From Nocardioides ochotonae (GTDB taxonomy: Bacteria > Actinomycetota > Actinomycetes > Propionibacteriales > Nocardioidaceae), in NCBI RefSeq assembly GCF_011420305.2, contig NZ_CP061769.1, positions 620,001 through 684,000 on the forward strand: DNA of 64,000 bases, given 5' to 3'. Numbering within the stretch: position 1 is the stretch's first letter; the number at the start of each line of letters is the position of its first letter. The notes under the pieces are model-generated. The model saw only the letters and a program-made list of their open reading frames with translations, searched no databases and was not told the origin of the DNA. Made by a program: the position numbers and the translations under genes. Shown in pieces: positions 40,644-50,388 of the stretch.

Positions 40644-40686
40644 TCAGTTCCCGGGGCCAGTTCCCGGGGCCGGCGTCGGCCGGGGA

Positions 40687-41427
40687 CTAGCGGGGGAGGG
40701 GGCGCGGCGCGCGGGGCATCCGCCGGGCGCCCAGGTCGGCGCGCTGACCGGCCGCCCAGCCGTCGGCCTCGCCCGAGCCGGAGAGCGAGCGGGCCCGGGC
40801 CGGCCTGGCCTGCGGATAGGCCGTCTCCACCGCACCGCGGACCAGCTCGCTGCGGTCGGCGAGCACCAGGGTCGCCCCGCCGCCTCCCGCCGCGCGGTGG
40901 TCGTGGGCGTCGGCCTCCTGGCGCGCGCGGTCCTCGGCCTCCTCCAGGCGTCGGCCGACGGCGAGACGGAAGCCGGCCAGCCACGAGCGCCGGAACGCCG
41001 CGGCGTGCTCGCCGGGCGGCACCGGGGTGCGCAGCAGCCCGGTCGCGGACTGCAGCAGCAGGCTGGTCCAGATGATCTCGGCGCGCTCGAGGTCGCTGCG
41101 GTGGCCGAAGACGTGCAGGGAGATGTCCTTGCCCCCGGCGGTGCGGCGGGTGCGCATCACCACCCGGCAGCGCAGCGCGGTCGCCACCGTGGCCAGCAGG
41201 TCGGCCTTGTCGGCGGCGTACGGCGCCTCGACGCCGACGACCAGGTCCCCGACCGGGTCGGAGCCGGGCTCGCCGCGCGCGAGCAGCGCGGCGTCCACGC
41301 CGTACGCCGCGACCAGCGCAGCGGCCTTCGCGGTGTAGATCTCGGCCTCGTGCTCGGTGGCGGCCGGGTCCTCGGCCTTGGCCAGCAGCTTGCGGACCTT
41401 GGCGAGGATCGGGTGCTCCTCGCTCAC
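40687..41427 (-). CDS. DUF2786 domain protein
   Basis: 246 residues. The N-terminal HPILAKVRKLLAKAEDPAATEHEAEIYTAKAAAL (positions 5-38) is the DUF2786 signature. A central domain and an Arg/Ala-rich C-terminus follow. Function unknown. The GTG at 41427 overlaps the stop of the upstream GntR regulator by 4 bp (GTGA), so the two are translationally coupled. The frame upstream of 41427 is antisense or regulator sequence. Confidence 0.85.
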   Translation of the reverse strand: MSEEHPILAKVRKLLAKAEDPAATEHEAEIYTAKAAALVAAYGVDAALLARGEPGSDPVGDLVVGVEAPYAADKADLLATVATALRCRVVMRTRRTAGGKDISLHVFGHRSDLERAEIIWTSLLLQSATGLLRTPVPPGEHAAAFRRSWLAGFRLAVGRRLEEAEDRARQEADAHDHRAAGGGGATLVLADRSELVRGAVETAYPQARPARARSLSGSGEADGWAAGQRADLGARRMPRAPRPLPR

Positions 41428-41807
41428 GCGCCCCAGCCGTCCTCGACCAGGCGCACGGCCTCGGCGCGGGTCAGGCCGAGCCGGCGGGCCTGCGCGACGT
41501 AGTCGGCGGCGGCCCGGTGCGCGGCGCCCGACCCGGCGGCGGCACCGGACGCCACGAAGGTGCCGCGGCGGCCCTCGGTGACCACGACGCCGTCGGTCTC
41601 GAGCTCGCGGTAGGCCCGCGCGACGGTGTTCGCGGCGATCCCGAGCTCGGTGGCCAGCGCACGGACGGTCGGGAGCCGGGTGCCGGCGGGCAGGTCGCCG
41701 GACGCGGCGCGGGTGGCCAGCTGGGCGCGCAGCTGCTCGTACGGAGCGTCGGGGGAGTCGGGGTCGAGCGGGTGGACCACGGCGTTGGTCGGCTGGCTGG
41801 GCGACAT
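41424..41807 (-). CDS. GntR family regulator, short YtrA-like
   Basis: 127 residues. The N-terminal winged helix (about 20-90: PYEQLRAQLATRAASGDLPAG, then LGIAANTVARAYRELETDG) is followed by only about 35 residues, the YtrA-subfamily layout. YtrA regulators often control linked ABC transporters. Here the coupled gene is DUF2786, and PfkB is divergent 80 bp away. Confidence 0.88.
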   Translation of the reverse strand: MSPSQPTNAVVHPLDPDSPDAPYEQLRAQLATRAASGDLPAGTRLPTVRALATELGIAANTVARAYRELETDGVVVTEGRRGTFVASGAAAGSGAAHRAAADYVAQARRLGLTRAEAVRLVEDGWGA

Positions 41808-41887
41808 GGGGGCACGCTAGTCGGCCGCGCCCCCGGTGAGGTGAGGAGGGCGGCGGGCCTGTGGAGACGGCATGGTAGGCAGGAGTC

Positions 41888-42820
41888 ATGGAACCGGACG
41901 GTGACCTGCTGGTCGTGGGTGAGTCCCTGGTCGACGTGGTGGAGGGTGCCGACGGCGCCCGCCGCGAGCACGCCGGGGGGAGCGCGGCCAACGTCGCGGT
42001 GGCCCTGGCGCGCCTGGACCGCCCGGTGCGCTTGGCGACGGCGTTGGCCGATGACCGCAACGGCGCGATCGTGGCGACGTACCTCGGCCGCGACCGGGTG
42101 TCGCTCGCGGCCGATCCCGAGACCATCGAGCGCACCGCGAGCGCACGGGCGGTGCTCGGCGCGGACGGGGCCGCGCGCTACGAGTTCGACCTCGAGTGGG
42201 TGCTGTCCCCGGTGCCGGCCGCGCCGGTCCCGCTGGCGGTGCACGCCTGCTCGCTGGGCGCCGTGGTCGCGCCGGGGGCCGAGGAGGTCCTCGCGACACT
42301 GCGCCGGTTCCGCGGCGCGGCGCTGACCAGCTATGACGTCAACGCGCGCCCCGCGTTCACCGGGACCGGCCCGGACCTGGCCGCCGCGGTGGAGCGGGTG
42401 GCCGCCGAGGCCGACCTGGTCAAGGCCAGCGACGAGGACCTGGCCGCCGTCTACCCGGACCTCGACGAGGAGCAGGCGGTCGAGCGGCTGCTCGGTCTCG
42501 GCCCGGTGGCGCTCGTGGTGACCCGGGGCGCCGACGGCGCGACGTGGTACGCCGCGGGGCGCGGGCGCCCGGCCTCGGTCGCGGCGCCGAGCGTGCAGGT
42601 GGCCGACACGATCGCGGCGGGCGACACCTTCTCCGCGGCGCTGCTCGACGCGCTGTGGGCGCGCGGGCTGGTGGGTCCCGGCGCCGCCGAGCGGATCGCC
42701 GCGCTGCCGCGGCGCACCCGCGCCAAGCTGCTCACCCACGCCGTGCGCGCCGGGGCGCTCGCGACCACGCGGCCGGGTGCGGACCCGCCGTACCGCGCCG
42801 AGGTGGGCAGCGCCGGCTGA
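41888..42820 (+). CDS. PfkB family carbohydrate kinase
   Basis: 310 residues. Ribokinase/fructokinase fold. The N-terminal GGSAANVAVALARL substrate and lid motif is present, as is the C-terminal DTIAAGDTFSAALL with the catalytic Asp and anion hole (GAGD here AAGD). Fructokinase-like; the sugar is unknown. gcaggagtc precedes the ATG. It is divergent from the GntR gene and lies 75 bp before truA on the same strand. Confidence 0.9.
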   Translation: MEPDGDLLVVGESLVDVVEGADGARREHAGGSAANVAVALARLDRPVRLATALADDRNGAIVATYLGRDRVSLAADPETIERTASARAVLGADGAARYEFDLEWVLSPVPAAPVPLAVHACSLGAVVAPGAEEVLATLRRFRGAALTSYDVNARPAFTGTGPDLAAAVERVAAEADLVKASDEDLAAVYPDLDEEQAVERLLGLGPVALVVTRGADGATWYAAGRGRPASVAAPSVQVADTIAAGDTFSAALLDALWARGLVGPGAAERIAALPRRTRAKLLTHAVRAGALATTRPGADPPYRAEVGSAG

Positions 42821-42895
42821 CGCGCGGCGGTGCGGCTCCGGGAGGGGGCGACCTGAGCGTGCGGGTGCTCGGTGCAGCCTGAGAGGATGAGCGTC

Positions 42896-43732
42896 GTGCG
42901 GATCCGGATCGACCTCGCCTACGACGGCACCGACTTCCACGGCTGGGCGACCCAGCCGGGGCTGCGCACGGTGCAGGGTGAGCTGACCACGGCCCTGGAG
43001 ACGTCGCTGCGCCTGGACCAGGTCCGCGTGGTGTGCGCCGGGCGCACCGACACCGGTGTGCACGCCCGTGGCCAGGTCGCCCACCTCGACGTGCCCGACG
43101 ACGTGCTGGCCGCCTCGGTCGGGCGCTCGAAGGACCCCGCGCCGCTGGCGCTGGTGCGCCGCCTCAACGGCATCCTGCCGCCCGACATCCGGGTCCGACG
43201 CGTGCGCGAGGTCTCCGCGGCGTTCGACGCGCGGTTCTCGGCGCTGTGGCGCCGCTACGTCTACCGCGTCGCCGACCGGGTCGAGTCGCTCGACCCGCTC
43301 ACGCGCCACCACGTCGTCGCCTGGTCGCGGCCCCTCGACGTCGAGGTGATGCGCGAGGCCTCCGCGTTGCTGGTCGGCCACCACGACTTCGCATCATTCT
43401 GCCGCCAGCGCGAGGGCGCGACGACCGTGCGGGTGCTCGAGCACTTCGACTGGGAGCGCCGCGACGACGGCGTGCTGGAGGCGACGGTGCGCGCCGACGC
43501 GTTCTGCCACAGCCAGGTGCGCGCGATGGTGGGCTGCGTGCTGGCCGTCGGCGAGGGCCGGCGCCCGGCGGCGTGGGCCACGGAGGTGCTGGCCGCGCGC
43601 CGGCGCCATCCGGCGGTGACGGTCGCGCACGCCCACGGCCTGACCCTGGAGGAGGTCGGCTACCCGGTCGACGACGAGCTGGCGGCGCGCGCCGAGATGA
43701 CCCGCGCCCGACGGGAGGCGGTCGACGCATGA
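42896..43732 (+). CDS. truA: tRNA pseudouridine(38-40) synthase TruA
   Basis: 278 residues. It makes pseudouridine at positions 38-40 of the tRNA anticodon arm. The catalytic aspartate is Asp52 in CAGRTDTGVHARGQ. The GTG at 42896 is chosen because gagagg is 9 nt upstream and gives the family N-terminus MRIRIDLAYDG; the ATG at 42887 directly abuts that site. It overlaps the methyltransferase gene by 4 bp. Confidence 0.95.
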   Translation: MRIRIDLAYDGTDFHGWATQPGLRTVQGELTTALETSLRLDQVRVVCAGRTDTGVHARGQVAHLDVPDDVLAASVGRSKDPAPLALVRRLNGILPPDIRVRRVREVSAAFDARFSALWRRYVYRVADRVESLDPLTRHHVVAWSRPLDVEVMREASALLVGHHDFASFCRQREGATTVRVLEHFDWERRDDGVLEATVRADAFCHSQVRAMVGCVLAVGEGRRPAAWATEVLAARRRHPAVTVAHAHGLTLEEVGYPVDDELAARAEMTRARREAVDA

Positions 43733-44334
43733 GCACCGACGACGAGCACTACTTCAGCGCCGACCCGACGGTCGCCTTCACCCGCAAGCCGGTGGTGGCC
43801 GAGGTGTGGGGCCGCGAGCTGCGGCTGACCAGCGGCAGCGGCGTCTTCGCCCAGGGCCGTCTCGACGTCGGCACCGCGGTGCTGTTCCGCGAGACCGAGC
43901 CGCCCGCGCCCGGCCGGGTCCTCGACCTCGGCTGCGGCTACGGCGTGATCGGCCTCGCCGTCGCCGCGGTGGTCCCGGACGCGGTGGTCACGGCCGTCGA
44001 CGTCAACGAGCGCGCGGTGCTGCTGGCCAACGAGAACGCCGCCGCCCTCGAGGTCGCCGACCGCTACCGGGCGCTGACCCCGGACGCGGTCGACCCCGAC
44101 GAGACCTACGACGAGATCTGGTCCAACCCGCCCATCCGGATCGGCAAGGAGGCGCTGCACGCGCTGCTGCTGACCTGGTTCCCGCGGCTCGCGCCGGGCG
44201 GGCGCGCGGTGATGGTGGTCGGCAAGAACCTCGGCGGCGACTCGTTGCAGCGCTGGCTGGGGGAGCAGGGCTACCCGACGACCCGGCTGGCCAGCGCCAA
44301 GGGGTTCCGGGTGCTGGAGTCGCGGCGCGCCTGA
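43729..44334 (+). CDS. Class I SAM-dependent methyltransferase (RsmC-like)
   Basis: 201 residues. Rossmann-fold methyltransferase with motif I VLDLGCGYGVIG and the NPP motif IWSNPPIRIG, typical of N-methylation of guanine or adenine (RsmC/RlmG group). It is about half the length of E. coli RsmC and lacks the N-terminal duplicated domain, as in other Gram-positive forms. The ATG overlaps the truA stop by 4 bp. It is probably an RNA methyltransferase, by context. Confidence 0.88.
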   Translation: MSTDDEHYFSADPTVAFTRKPVVAEVWGRELRLTSGSGVFAQGRLDVGTAVLFRETEPPAPGRVLDLGCGYGVIGLAVAAVVPDAVVTAVDVNERAVLLANENAAALEVADRYRALTPDAVDPDETYDEIWSNPPIRIGKEALHALLLTWFPRLAPGGRAVMVVGKNLGGDSLQRWLGEQGYPTTRLASAKGFRVLESRRA

Positions 44335-44338
44335 CGCC

Positions 44339-45283
44339 TCAGTCGGCCACCCGGCCGTCGAGGAACATCTGCAGGCGGGCGAGGGTCTGCGCGGTGCCGC
44401 CGGGATCGCCGGCCAGGCCGTTGACCGCACGGGCCGCCCAGCCCAGGCGCAGCGCCGCGTCGCTCGCCGCGACCAGGTCGGTCCCCGGCAGCGCCTCGGC
44501 CCAGGGGGCGAGGTAGGCGTCGCGGAACGGCGTGAGGTCCACGGAGCCCTCGACGGCGTCCACGCCCCAGGCGATCTGGCCCTCCAGGACCACCGAGAGC
44601 ACGAAGAACGGGTGGGTGATGCACGCGTCACCCCAGTCCAGCACCAGGTGCCGGCGGCCGTCGCCGAGGAAGACCTGGCCGTCGTGGAGGTCGTCGTGGT
44701 CGAGCCCCGCGGGCACCCCGTGGCGTTCCAGGGTGGCGACCAGCTCCGCGACGTACGGTGTGGCGGAGCGGAAGCGGGCGGGTACGTCGAGGCGGTGCAC
44801 CAGGTCGTCGTACCGCTCCACGAGGCGGGACAGGCGCAGGTCCGGTACGCCGAGGGCGAGCATCTCCTCGACCGCGTCGAGGGTGCCGACCTGGATCCGG
44901 GCGACGGCGTCCAGCACGTCGTACCAGCGGGTGAGGCTGCGTTCGGCGGCGATCACCTCGCGCAGCCGAGGGCCGGCATCGGCCATCAGCATCCAGCCGC
45001 GGGCCGGGTCGGCCGCCAGCAGCGGCGGCACCCGCCCGGGGAAGCGGGCGGCCAGCAGCGCGACCAGGCCGGCCTCGTGGCGCAGCGTGCCGTCGTTGGC
45101 CTTGAACCAGACCGGGCCCGCGTCGGTGGGGAAGCGCAGCACCGTCGACCACGGGACGACGTGCGGCTGCTCGGCGGGTCCAGTGGGCGCGAGCCCGAGC
45201 TCCCCGAGGCGCTCCTCCACCCAGGCCCGCACCCCCGCCAGCCACCCGGCGTCGCGCCACCTCTCGACCGCGCCCTCGCTCAT
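44339..45283 (-). CDS. Phosphotransferase (APH-like) family protein
   Basis: 314 residues from ATG 45283. Protein-kinase-like fold of the aminoglycoside phosphotransferase family: FKANDGTLRHEAG nucleotide-binding region, catalytic loop LDHDDLHDGQVF and metal motif LVLDWGDA. The loop's metal-binding Asn (HGDxHxxN) is Gln here. The substrate is unknown; most such proteins in soil actinobacteria act on metabolites and not drugs. It is convergent with the methyltransferase (4 bp apart), 41 bp after the substrate-binding protein on the same strand. Confidence 0.82.
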   Translation of the reverse strand: MSEGAVERWRDAGWLAGVRAWVEERLGELGLAPTGPAEQPHVVPWSTVLRFPTDAGPVWFKANDGTLRHEAGLVALLAARFPGRVPPLLAADPARGWMLMADAGPRLREVIAAERSLTRWYDVLDAVARIQVGTLDAVEEMLALGVPDLRLSRLVERYDDLVHRLDVPARFRSATPYVAELVATLERHGVPAGLDHDDLHDGQVFLGDGRRHLVLDWGDACITHPFFVLSVVLEGQIAWGVDAVEGSVDLTPFRDAYLAPWAEALPGTDLVAASDAALRLGWAARAVNGLAGDPGGTAQTLARLQMFLDGRVAD

Positions 45284-45306
45284 CGGGCCATCCTGCCCCG
45301 CCCGAC

Positions 45307-45323
45307 CCTCGCCGAGTCGGGGG
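45307..45323. repeat. Partial copy of the dispersed intergenic repeat
   Basis: The reverse complement reads ccccgactcggcgaggg, matching the second half of the element at 51641-51659. It lies between the phosphotransferase and substrate-binding protein genes. A weak hairpin cccgac/gtcggg (45301-45321) overlaps it. Confidence 0.45.
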
Positions 45324-45324
45324 A

Positions 45325-46671
45325 CTACTCGGGGATGCCGCTCTCCGGGGGAGCGTCGTCGGCCTGGCCGGAGGTGTCCTCGGTGATCTCCGCGTCGCCG
45401 ATGTCGCTGACCAGGACGGGGGTGAGGGGATCGCCCACGCCGCCCTTGAGCTCGACGACCTGCATGCCGGAGATGCCCATGTGGCTGTCCTCGGTGAAGC
45501 GGAACGGCGCCAGCTGCGGGCCCTCGAGCTCCTGGGAGCCGCTCTCCAGGGCCTCGACCAGCCCCTCGCGGGTCAGGTCCACGCCCGCCTCCTGCAGTGC
45601 CTGGACGAACGCGTAGGCGTGGGACATGCCGTAGACGCGGTAGTTGGTGAGCTCGCCCTTGTCGCCGTGCTCGTCCCACACCTTCTGCCACAGCTGCACC
45701 CACGGGTTGTCGGGGGCGTCCACGCCGGGGATGTACTCGGTGGTGAGCACTCCGTCCAGCGCCGCCGCGCCGCCCTTGACCGCGCCCTCGGAGATCTGCG
45801 AGAGCAGCGCCCCGACCAGGCCCGGGTCGGAGCCGACGTTGGAGTAGAACCACTTCGGGTCGTAGCCGAGCTTCAGCGCGACCAGCTGGCTCAGCGCGGT
45901 GTACGACGGGGTGTTGAACGACAGCACCAGGTCGGCCTTCGCCGCCTGGAGACCGGCGATCTGCGGGCCCACGTCGGTGCTGCCGGAGGTGTAGCGCTGC
46001 ACCTCGACGATCTGGTCGTCGAGGTAGCGGCGCACGCCCTGCTCGGCGTCCTCGCCGAAGTCGTCGTCCTGGAGGAACAGCCCGACCCGGGCGTCGGGCA
46101 TGTTCTCCGCGACGTACTGGCCGATGATCTTGCCCTCGATCTCGTAGTCGGGCTGCCAGCCGAACGTCATCGGCCGGGCCTCGACGTCGTCGCCCCACAT
46201 CAGCGAGCCCGAGGAGACGAACAGGTCGGGCACGCCCTCGCCGTTGAGGAAGTCGACCACCGCGCTGTGGGTGGGGGTGCCGAGCCCGCCGACCATCGCG
46301 AAGATCTCGTCCTGGAGCACCAGCTCGTTGGTGACCTTGCTGGTGTTGGTGGGGTTGTAGCCGTCGTCCTTGACGAGGTACTCGATCTGGCGGCCGTGGA
46401 CGCCGCCGTTGGCGTTGACGTAGTCGAAGTAGGCCTGCACGCCGGTCGGGATCTCGCTGTAGCCCGGGGCGGCGACGCCGGTGAGCGGGAAGTGCGCGCC
46501 GATCGTGATGGTGTCGGCGGTGACGCCGGTGTCGGAGGCGCTGGCGCCGTCCTCACCGTCGTCGTCGCGCCCGCCCGCGCCGCACCCGGCGAGGAGGAGC
46601 GCTGCGGAGAGGAGGCCGGCGACGGCCGCCGGCGCGCTGCGGGGGATCGGGATCCCTGTCCTGCGTGTCAT
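45325..46671 (-). CDS. livK: Branched-chain amino acid-type ABC transporter substrate-binding lipoprotein
   Basis: 448 residues. The lipoprotein signal peptide has a lipobox LLLAGC with Cys30, anchoring the protein outside the membrane. A type I periplasmic-binding fold (about 50-420) starts TITIGAHFPLTGVAAPGYSE, typical of LivK/Peripla_BP_6 proteins that bind branched-chain amino acids, amides or aromatic acids. The acidic C-terminus is unusual. Its start overlaps the livM stop by 4 bp. Actual ligand unknown. Confidence 0.92.
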   Translation of the reverse strand: MTRRTGIPIPRSAPAAVAGLLSAALLLAGCGAGGRDDDGEDGASASDTGVTADTITIGAHFPLTGVAAPGYSEIPTGVQAYFDYVNANGGVHGRQIEYLVKDDGYNPTNTSKVTNELVLQDEIFAMVGGLGTPTHSAVVDFLNGEGVPDLFVSSGSLMWGDDVEARPMTFGWQPDYEIEGKIIGQYVAENMPDARVGLFLQDDDFGEDAEQGVRRYLDDQIVEVQRYTSGSTDVGPQIAGLQAAKADLVLSFNTPSYTALSQLVALKLGYDPKWFYSNVGSDPGLVGALLSQISEGAVKGGAAALDGVLTTEYIPGVDAPDNPWVQLWQKVWDEHGDKGELTNYRVYGMSHAYAFVQALQEAGVDLTREGLVEALESGSQELEGPQLAPFRFTEDSHMGISGMQVVELKGGVGDPLTPVLVSDIGDAEITEDTSGQADDAPPESGIPE

Positions 46672-47744
46672 CTGGCTGTTCCCTTCGAGGTGGTGGAGAG
46701 CGCCCCGCGCGTGCGGCGGCGTACGGCGAGCAGGCGCAGGCTGCCGGCGAGGCCGGCGGGTGCCACGAGCACCACCGCGACCATCACCAGCCCGTAGACC
46801 AGCGGGGCCAGCTCAGCGGCCTGGATGTCGCTCAGGCCGGCGTCGGTGCCGAGGTCGGTGGCGACCTGCGGCAGGAAGGTGAGCAGGGCGGCGCCGAGCA
46901 GCGCCCCGCTCAGGCTGCCGAGCCCGCCGAGCACCACGGCAGCGAGCAGGGTGAGGCTCAGCGTCAGCGTGAAGCTGCTCGGGGCGGCCAGCCGCACGCT
47001 CATCGCGAGCACCGCCCCCGCGGCCCCGGCCGCGGCGGCGCTCACCACGAACGCCGAGACCCGGGCGCGGCCGAGGTCGATCCCGGCCAGCTGGGCCGAG
47101 ACCTCGTCGTCGCGCACCGCCCGCCAGCGCCGCCCGACCCGGCTGCGCGAGAGGTTGGCGAGCAGCACGTAGGTGACCACGAGCACCAGCCAGCCGACGA
47201 GCGCGACGTACCCGCTGGTGGTGAGGTCCTGCCCGGTCACGAAGTACGCCGCGTCGAGCACCCATCCGGGGATCTCCGGCAGCACGACCGGCAGTCCCTG
47301 CTCACCGCCCAGGGTGTCCTTGAAGTACAGCGCGATGCCCGGGACCGCCACCGCGAGCGCCAGCGTCGCGCCGGCGAGGTAGGGCCCGTGCAGCCGCGCC
47401 GCGGCGACCCCGACGACCGCGCCGACCGCCAGCGCGACGGCAGCGGCCGCGAGCAGCACCAGCGGGAGCGGCACCGAGGCGTCGCGGTCGGGCAGCAGCA
47501 GGGCGGCGGTGTAGGCGCCGACCGCCATCAGGGCGCCGTGGCCCAGCGAGACCTGGCCGTTGAGGCCGGTCAGCACGGTCAGCCCGCCCGCGGCGATGCC
47601 GAGGTAGGCCATCTCGGCGAGCTGGAAGCGACGGAAGTCGCTCGCCCCCTGCAGCACCAGCACGACCACGACCAGGCCGAGGACGGCCAGCAGCAGGTGC
47701 CGGGCGAGGGTGGCCTCCGGAAGGGCCCGGGTGGGTGCGCGCAT
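46668..47744 (-). CDS. livM: Branched-chain amino acid-type ABC permease LivM
   Basis: 358 residues, about ten membrane segments. LivM signatures: GLNGQVSLGHGALMAVGAYTAAL and the EAA-type loop RVGRRWRAVRDDEVSAQLAGID. The ATG at 47744 shares one base with the livH stop. It forms the membrane channel with LivH. Confidence 0.93.
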   Translation of the reverse strand: MRAPTRALPEATLARHLLLAVLGLVVVVLVLQGASDFRRFQLAEMAYLGIAAGGLTVLTGLNGQVSLGHGALMAVGAYTAALLLPDRDASVPLPLVLLAAAAVALAVGAVVGVAAARLHGPYLAGATLALAVAVPGIALYFKDTLGGEQGLPVVLPEIPGWVLDAAYFVTGQDLTTSGYVALVGWLVLVVTYVLLANLSRSRVGRRWRAVRDDEVSAQLAGIDLGRARVSAFVVSAAAAGAAGAVLAMSVRLAAPSSFTLTLSLTLLAAVVLGGLGSLSGALLGAALLTFLPQVATDLGTDAGLSDIQAAELAPLVYGLVMVAVVLVAPAGLAGSLRLLAVRRRTRGALSTTSKGTAR

Positions 47745-48622
47745 CAGACCTGCCTCGCCGTCGTCGTGGAGAAGAGCCCGCCGGGGCGCACCAGCAGCAC
47801 CAGCACCAGGATCAGCAGCGCCGCCAGCGGCACCAGCTGGGAGCCGACGTACCCGCTCACGAAGCTGAGCGAGAGGCCGAGCACCAGGCCGCCGACCACG
47901 GAGCCGGCGGGGCTGTCGAGGCCGCCGAGCACGGCGGCGACGAAGCCGAAGACCACCACCGAGTCCATGAACCCGGGGTGCACCAGGCTGCCGCTGGCGA
48001 TCAGGACGCCGGCCAGGGAGCCCACGAGCGAGGCGAGCGCCCAGCCCAGGGTGAGCATCCGCCCGACCTTCACGCCCAGCAGCCGGGCGACCTCGTTGTT
48101 GAACGCCGCCGCGCGCATCCGCAGGCCCAGGTCGGTGAACCGGAACAGGGCCACCAGCAGGGCCATGGTCACCAGCACCGCGAGGATCGTGAAGACCCCG
48201 GTGGGCGTCAGCGCCACGGTGCGGTCGCCGATCTCCAGCCCGCGGATCCCGAACGGCGCGGGGAAGGAGCGGTAGCGGTTGCCGAAGACCAGCGCGGCGA
48301 GCGCGTGCAGCACGATGAACAGGCCCAGGGTCAGGATCACCGCGTTGATCTGGGTCCCGCCCTGCACCGGCCGTACGACGGTGCGCTCGAGGACCGCGCC
48401 GAGGACCAGCCCGGAGAGCAGGGCGGCGGCGAGGCCGAGCCACCAGGAGGCGCCCGACTCGATGACCACGAGGGCCACGAACGTGGTCACCATCGCCATC
48501 GGGGCCTGGGCGAAGTTGACCACCCGGGTGGAGCGCCAGACCAGGACCAGCGCGAGCGCGAAGGCGGCGTAGACCATCCCGAGCGTCAGGCCCACGAGGG
48601 CCGTGTTGAGGAACTGTTGCAC
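47744..48622 (-). CDS. livH: Branched-chain amino acid-type ABC permease LivH
   Basis: 292 residues, about eight membrane segments, starting MQQFLNTALVGLTLGMVYAA as in LivH. The cytoplasmic loop has LRMRAAAFNNEVARLLGVKVGR. The second permease subunit; coupled to livM. livF ends 28 bp upstream. Confidence 0.94.
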   Translation of the reverse strand: MQQFLNTALVGLTLGMVYAAFALALVLVWRSTRVVNFAQAPMAMVTTFVALVVIESGASWWLGLAAALLSGLVLGAVLERTVVRPVQGGTQINAVILTLGLFIVLHALAALVFGNRYRSFPAPFGIRGLEIGDRTVALTPTGVFTILAVLVTMALLVALFRFTDLGLRMRAAAFNNEVARLLGVKVGRMLTLGWALASLVGSLAGVLIASGSLVHPGFMDSVVVFGFVAAVLGGLDSPAGSVVGGLVLGLSLSFVSGYVGSQLVPLAALLILVLVLLVRPGGLFSTTTARQV

Positions 48623-48650
48623 GTGGTCTCCCGGTCGTGGGTGGTGGTCT

Positions 48651-49426
<776 letters not shown>

Positions 49427-49430
<4 letters not shown>

Positions 49431-50233
49431 ACCGTCTCCCCGAGGTATGCCGCGAGCACCGCGGGGTCCGCGCGGACCACCTCGGGCGGCCCGTGCGCGA
49501 TCACCCGGCCGAAGTCGAGCACGGTGATCTGGTCGCAGACGCGCATCACCAGGTCCATGTGGTGCTCGACCAGCAGCACCGACATCCGGTCGGTCAGCCC
49601 GCGCACCAGCGTGCCCAGCTCGTCCATCTCGTCCGTCGAGAGCCCGCTGGCCGGCTCGTCGAGGAGCAGCAGCTCGGGCTCGGCCACCAGGGCGCGGGCC
49701 AGGGACACCCGTTTGCGGACCGGGTAGGGGAGGCTGGGCGGGTAGAGGGAGGCCACGTGGGCGATGCCCAGCGCGTCGAGGGTGGCCATCGCCCGCTCGC
49801 GCAGCGCCCGCTCCTCGCGGTGCGCGCGGGGCAGGGCCAGCAGGGCACCGAGGAAGCCGGTGCGGGCGTGCCGGTCGGCGCCGACCATGACGTTCTCGAG
49901 CACGGTGACCCGGTCGAAGAGACCGAGCCCCTGGAGGGTCCGGGCCACGCCGAGACCGGCCAGGTCGGTGGGCCGCAGCCGCCCGAGCGGCGCACCGTGG
50001 TGGTGGATCGCGCCGCTGTCGGGGCGCACGAAGCCGCAGGCGACGTTGAACAGCGTCGTCTTGCCGGCGCCGTTCGGGCCGATCACCCCGTGCACCTGGT
50101 GCGGGGCCACCACCAGCCCGACCCCCTCGAGCGCCGTGAGACCGCCGAAGGTCACCGTCACGTCGCTGAGCTCCAGCACGCTCACGGGCGTCGGGGTGGA
50201 CGTGGACGCGGGAGCGGCGACCGAACGGGCCAC
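49427..50233 (-). CDS. livG: Branched-chain amino acid-type ABC ATPase LivG
   Basis: 268 residues from the GTG at 50233, with ggagg 5 nt upstream; longer starts have no site. Walker A GPNGAGKTT and Walker B LLLLDEPAS are normal. The signature region reads LPYPVRKRVSLARAL in place of the usual LSGGQ form, a known type of variation among LivG-like proteins. First gene of the livGFHMK operon, divergent from the PucR regulator. Confidence 0.9.
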
Positions 50234-50263
50234 GGGGACCTCCAGCGGTTGGGCAGTGTGACC

Positions 50264-50339
50264 TGCACCACCTTGGAGTGGTTGCACAGATAGGTCATGA
50301 GGCGGAGAGCACAAAACTCGTTGGTCTTCGGGACCCGAA
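50264..50339. promoter_or_regulatory. Operator-like inverted repeats between livG and pucR
   Basis: Two inverted repeats lie in the 155-bp divergent gap: tgcaccac ... gtggttgca (50264-50286, one extra base in one arm) and ttcggg-a-cccgaa (50327-50339, perfect). Either could be the binding site of the PucR-type regulator. Confidence 0.5.
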
Positions 50340-50388
50340 ACCCGCTCGGTACTGGTCAGCGTTGTGCGGAGAGTGCGAACGTGGCGCC

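Noticed and set aside
40645..40670. Tandem cagttcccggggc repeat after the rplQ terminator
   Set aside because: Only two copies, no nearby gene to regulate in an obvious way; likely a simple duplication.
44339..46198. A fusion-like long frame from the phosphotransferase back through the substrate-binding gene
   Set aside because: The upstream part is an alternate frame of the LivK gene; the phosphotransferase has a clean start at 45283.
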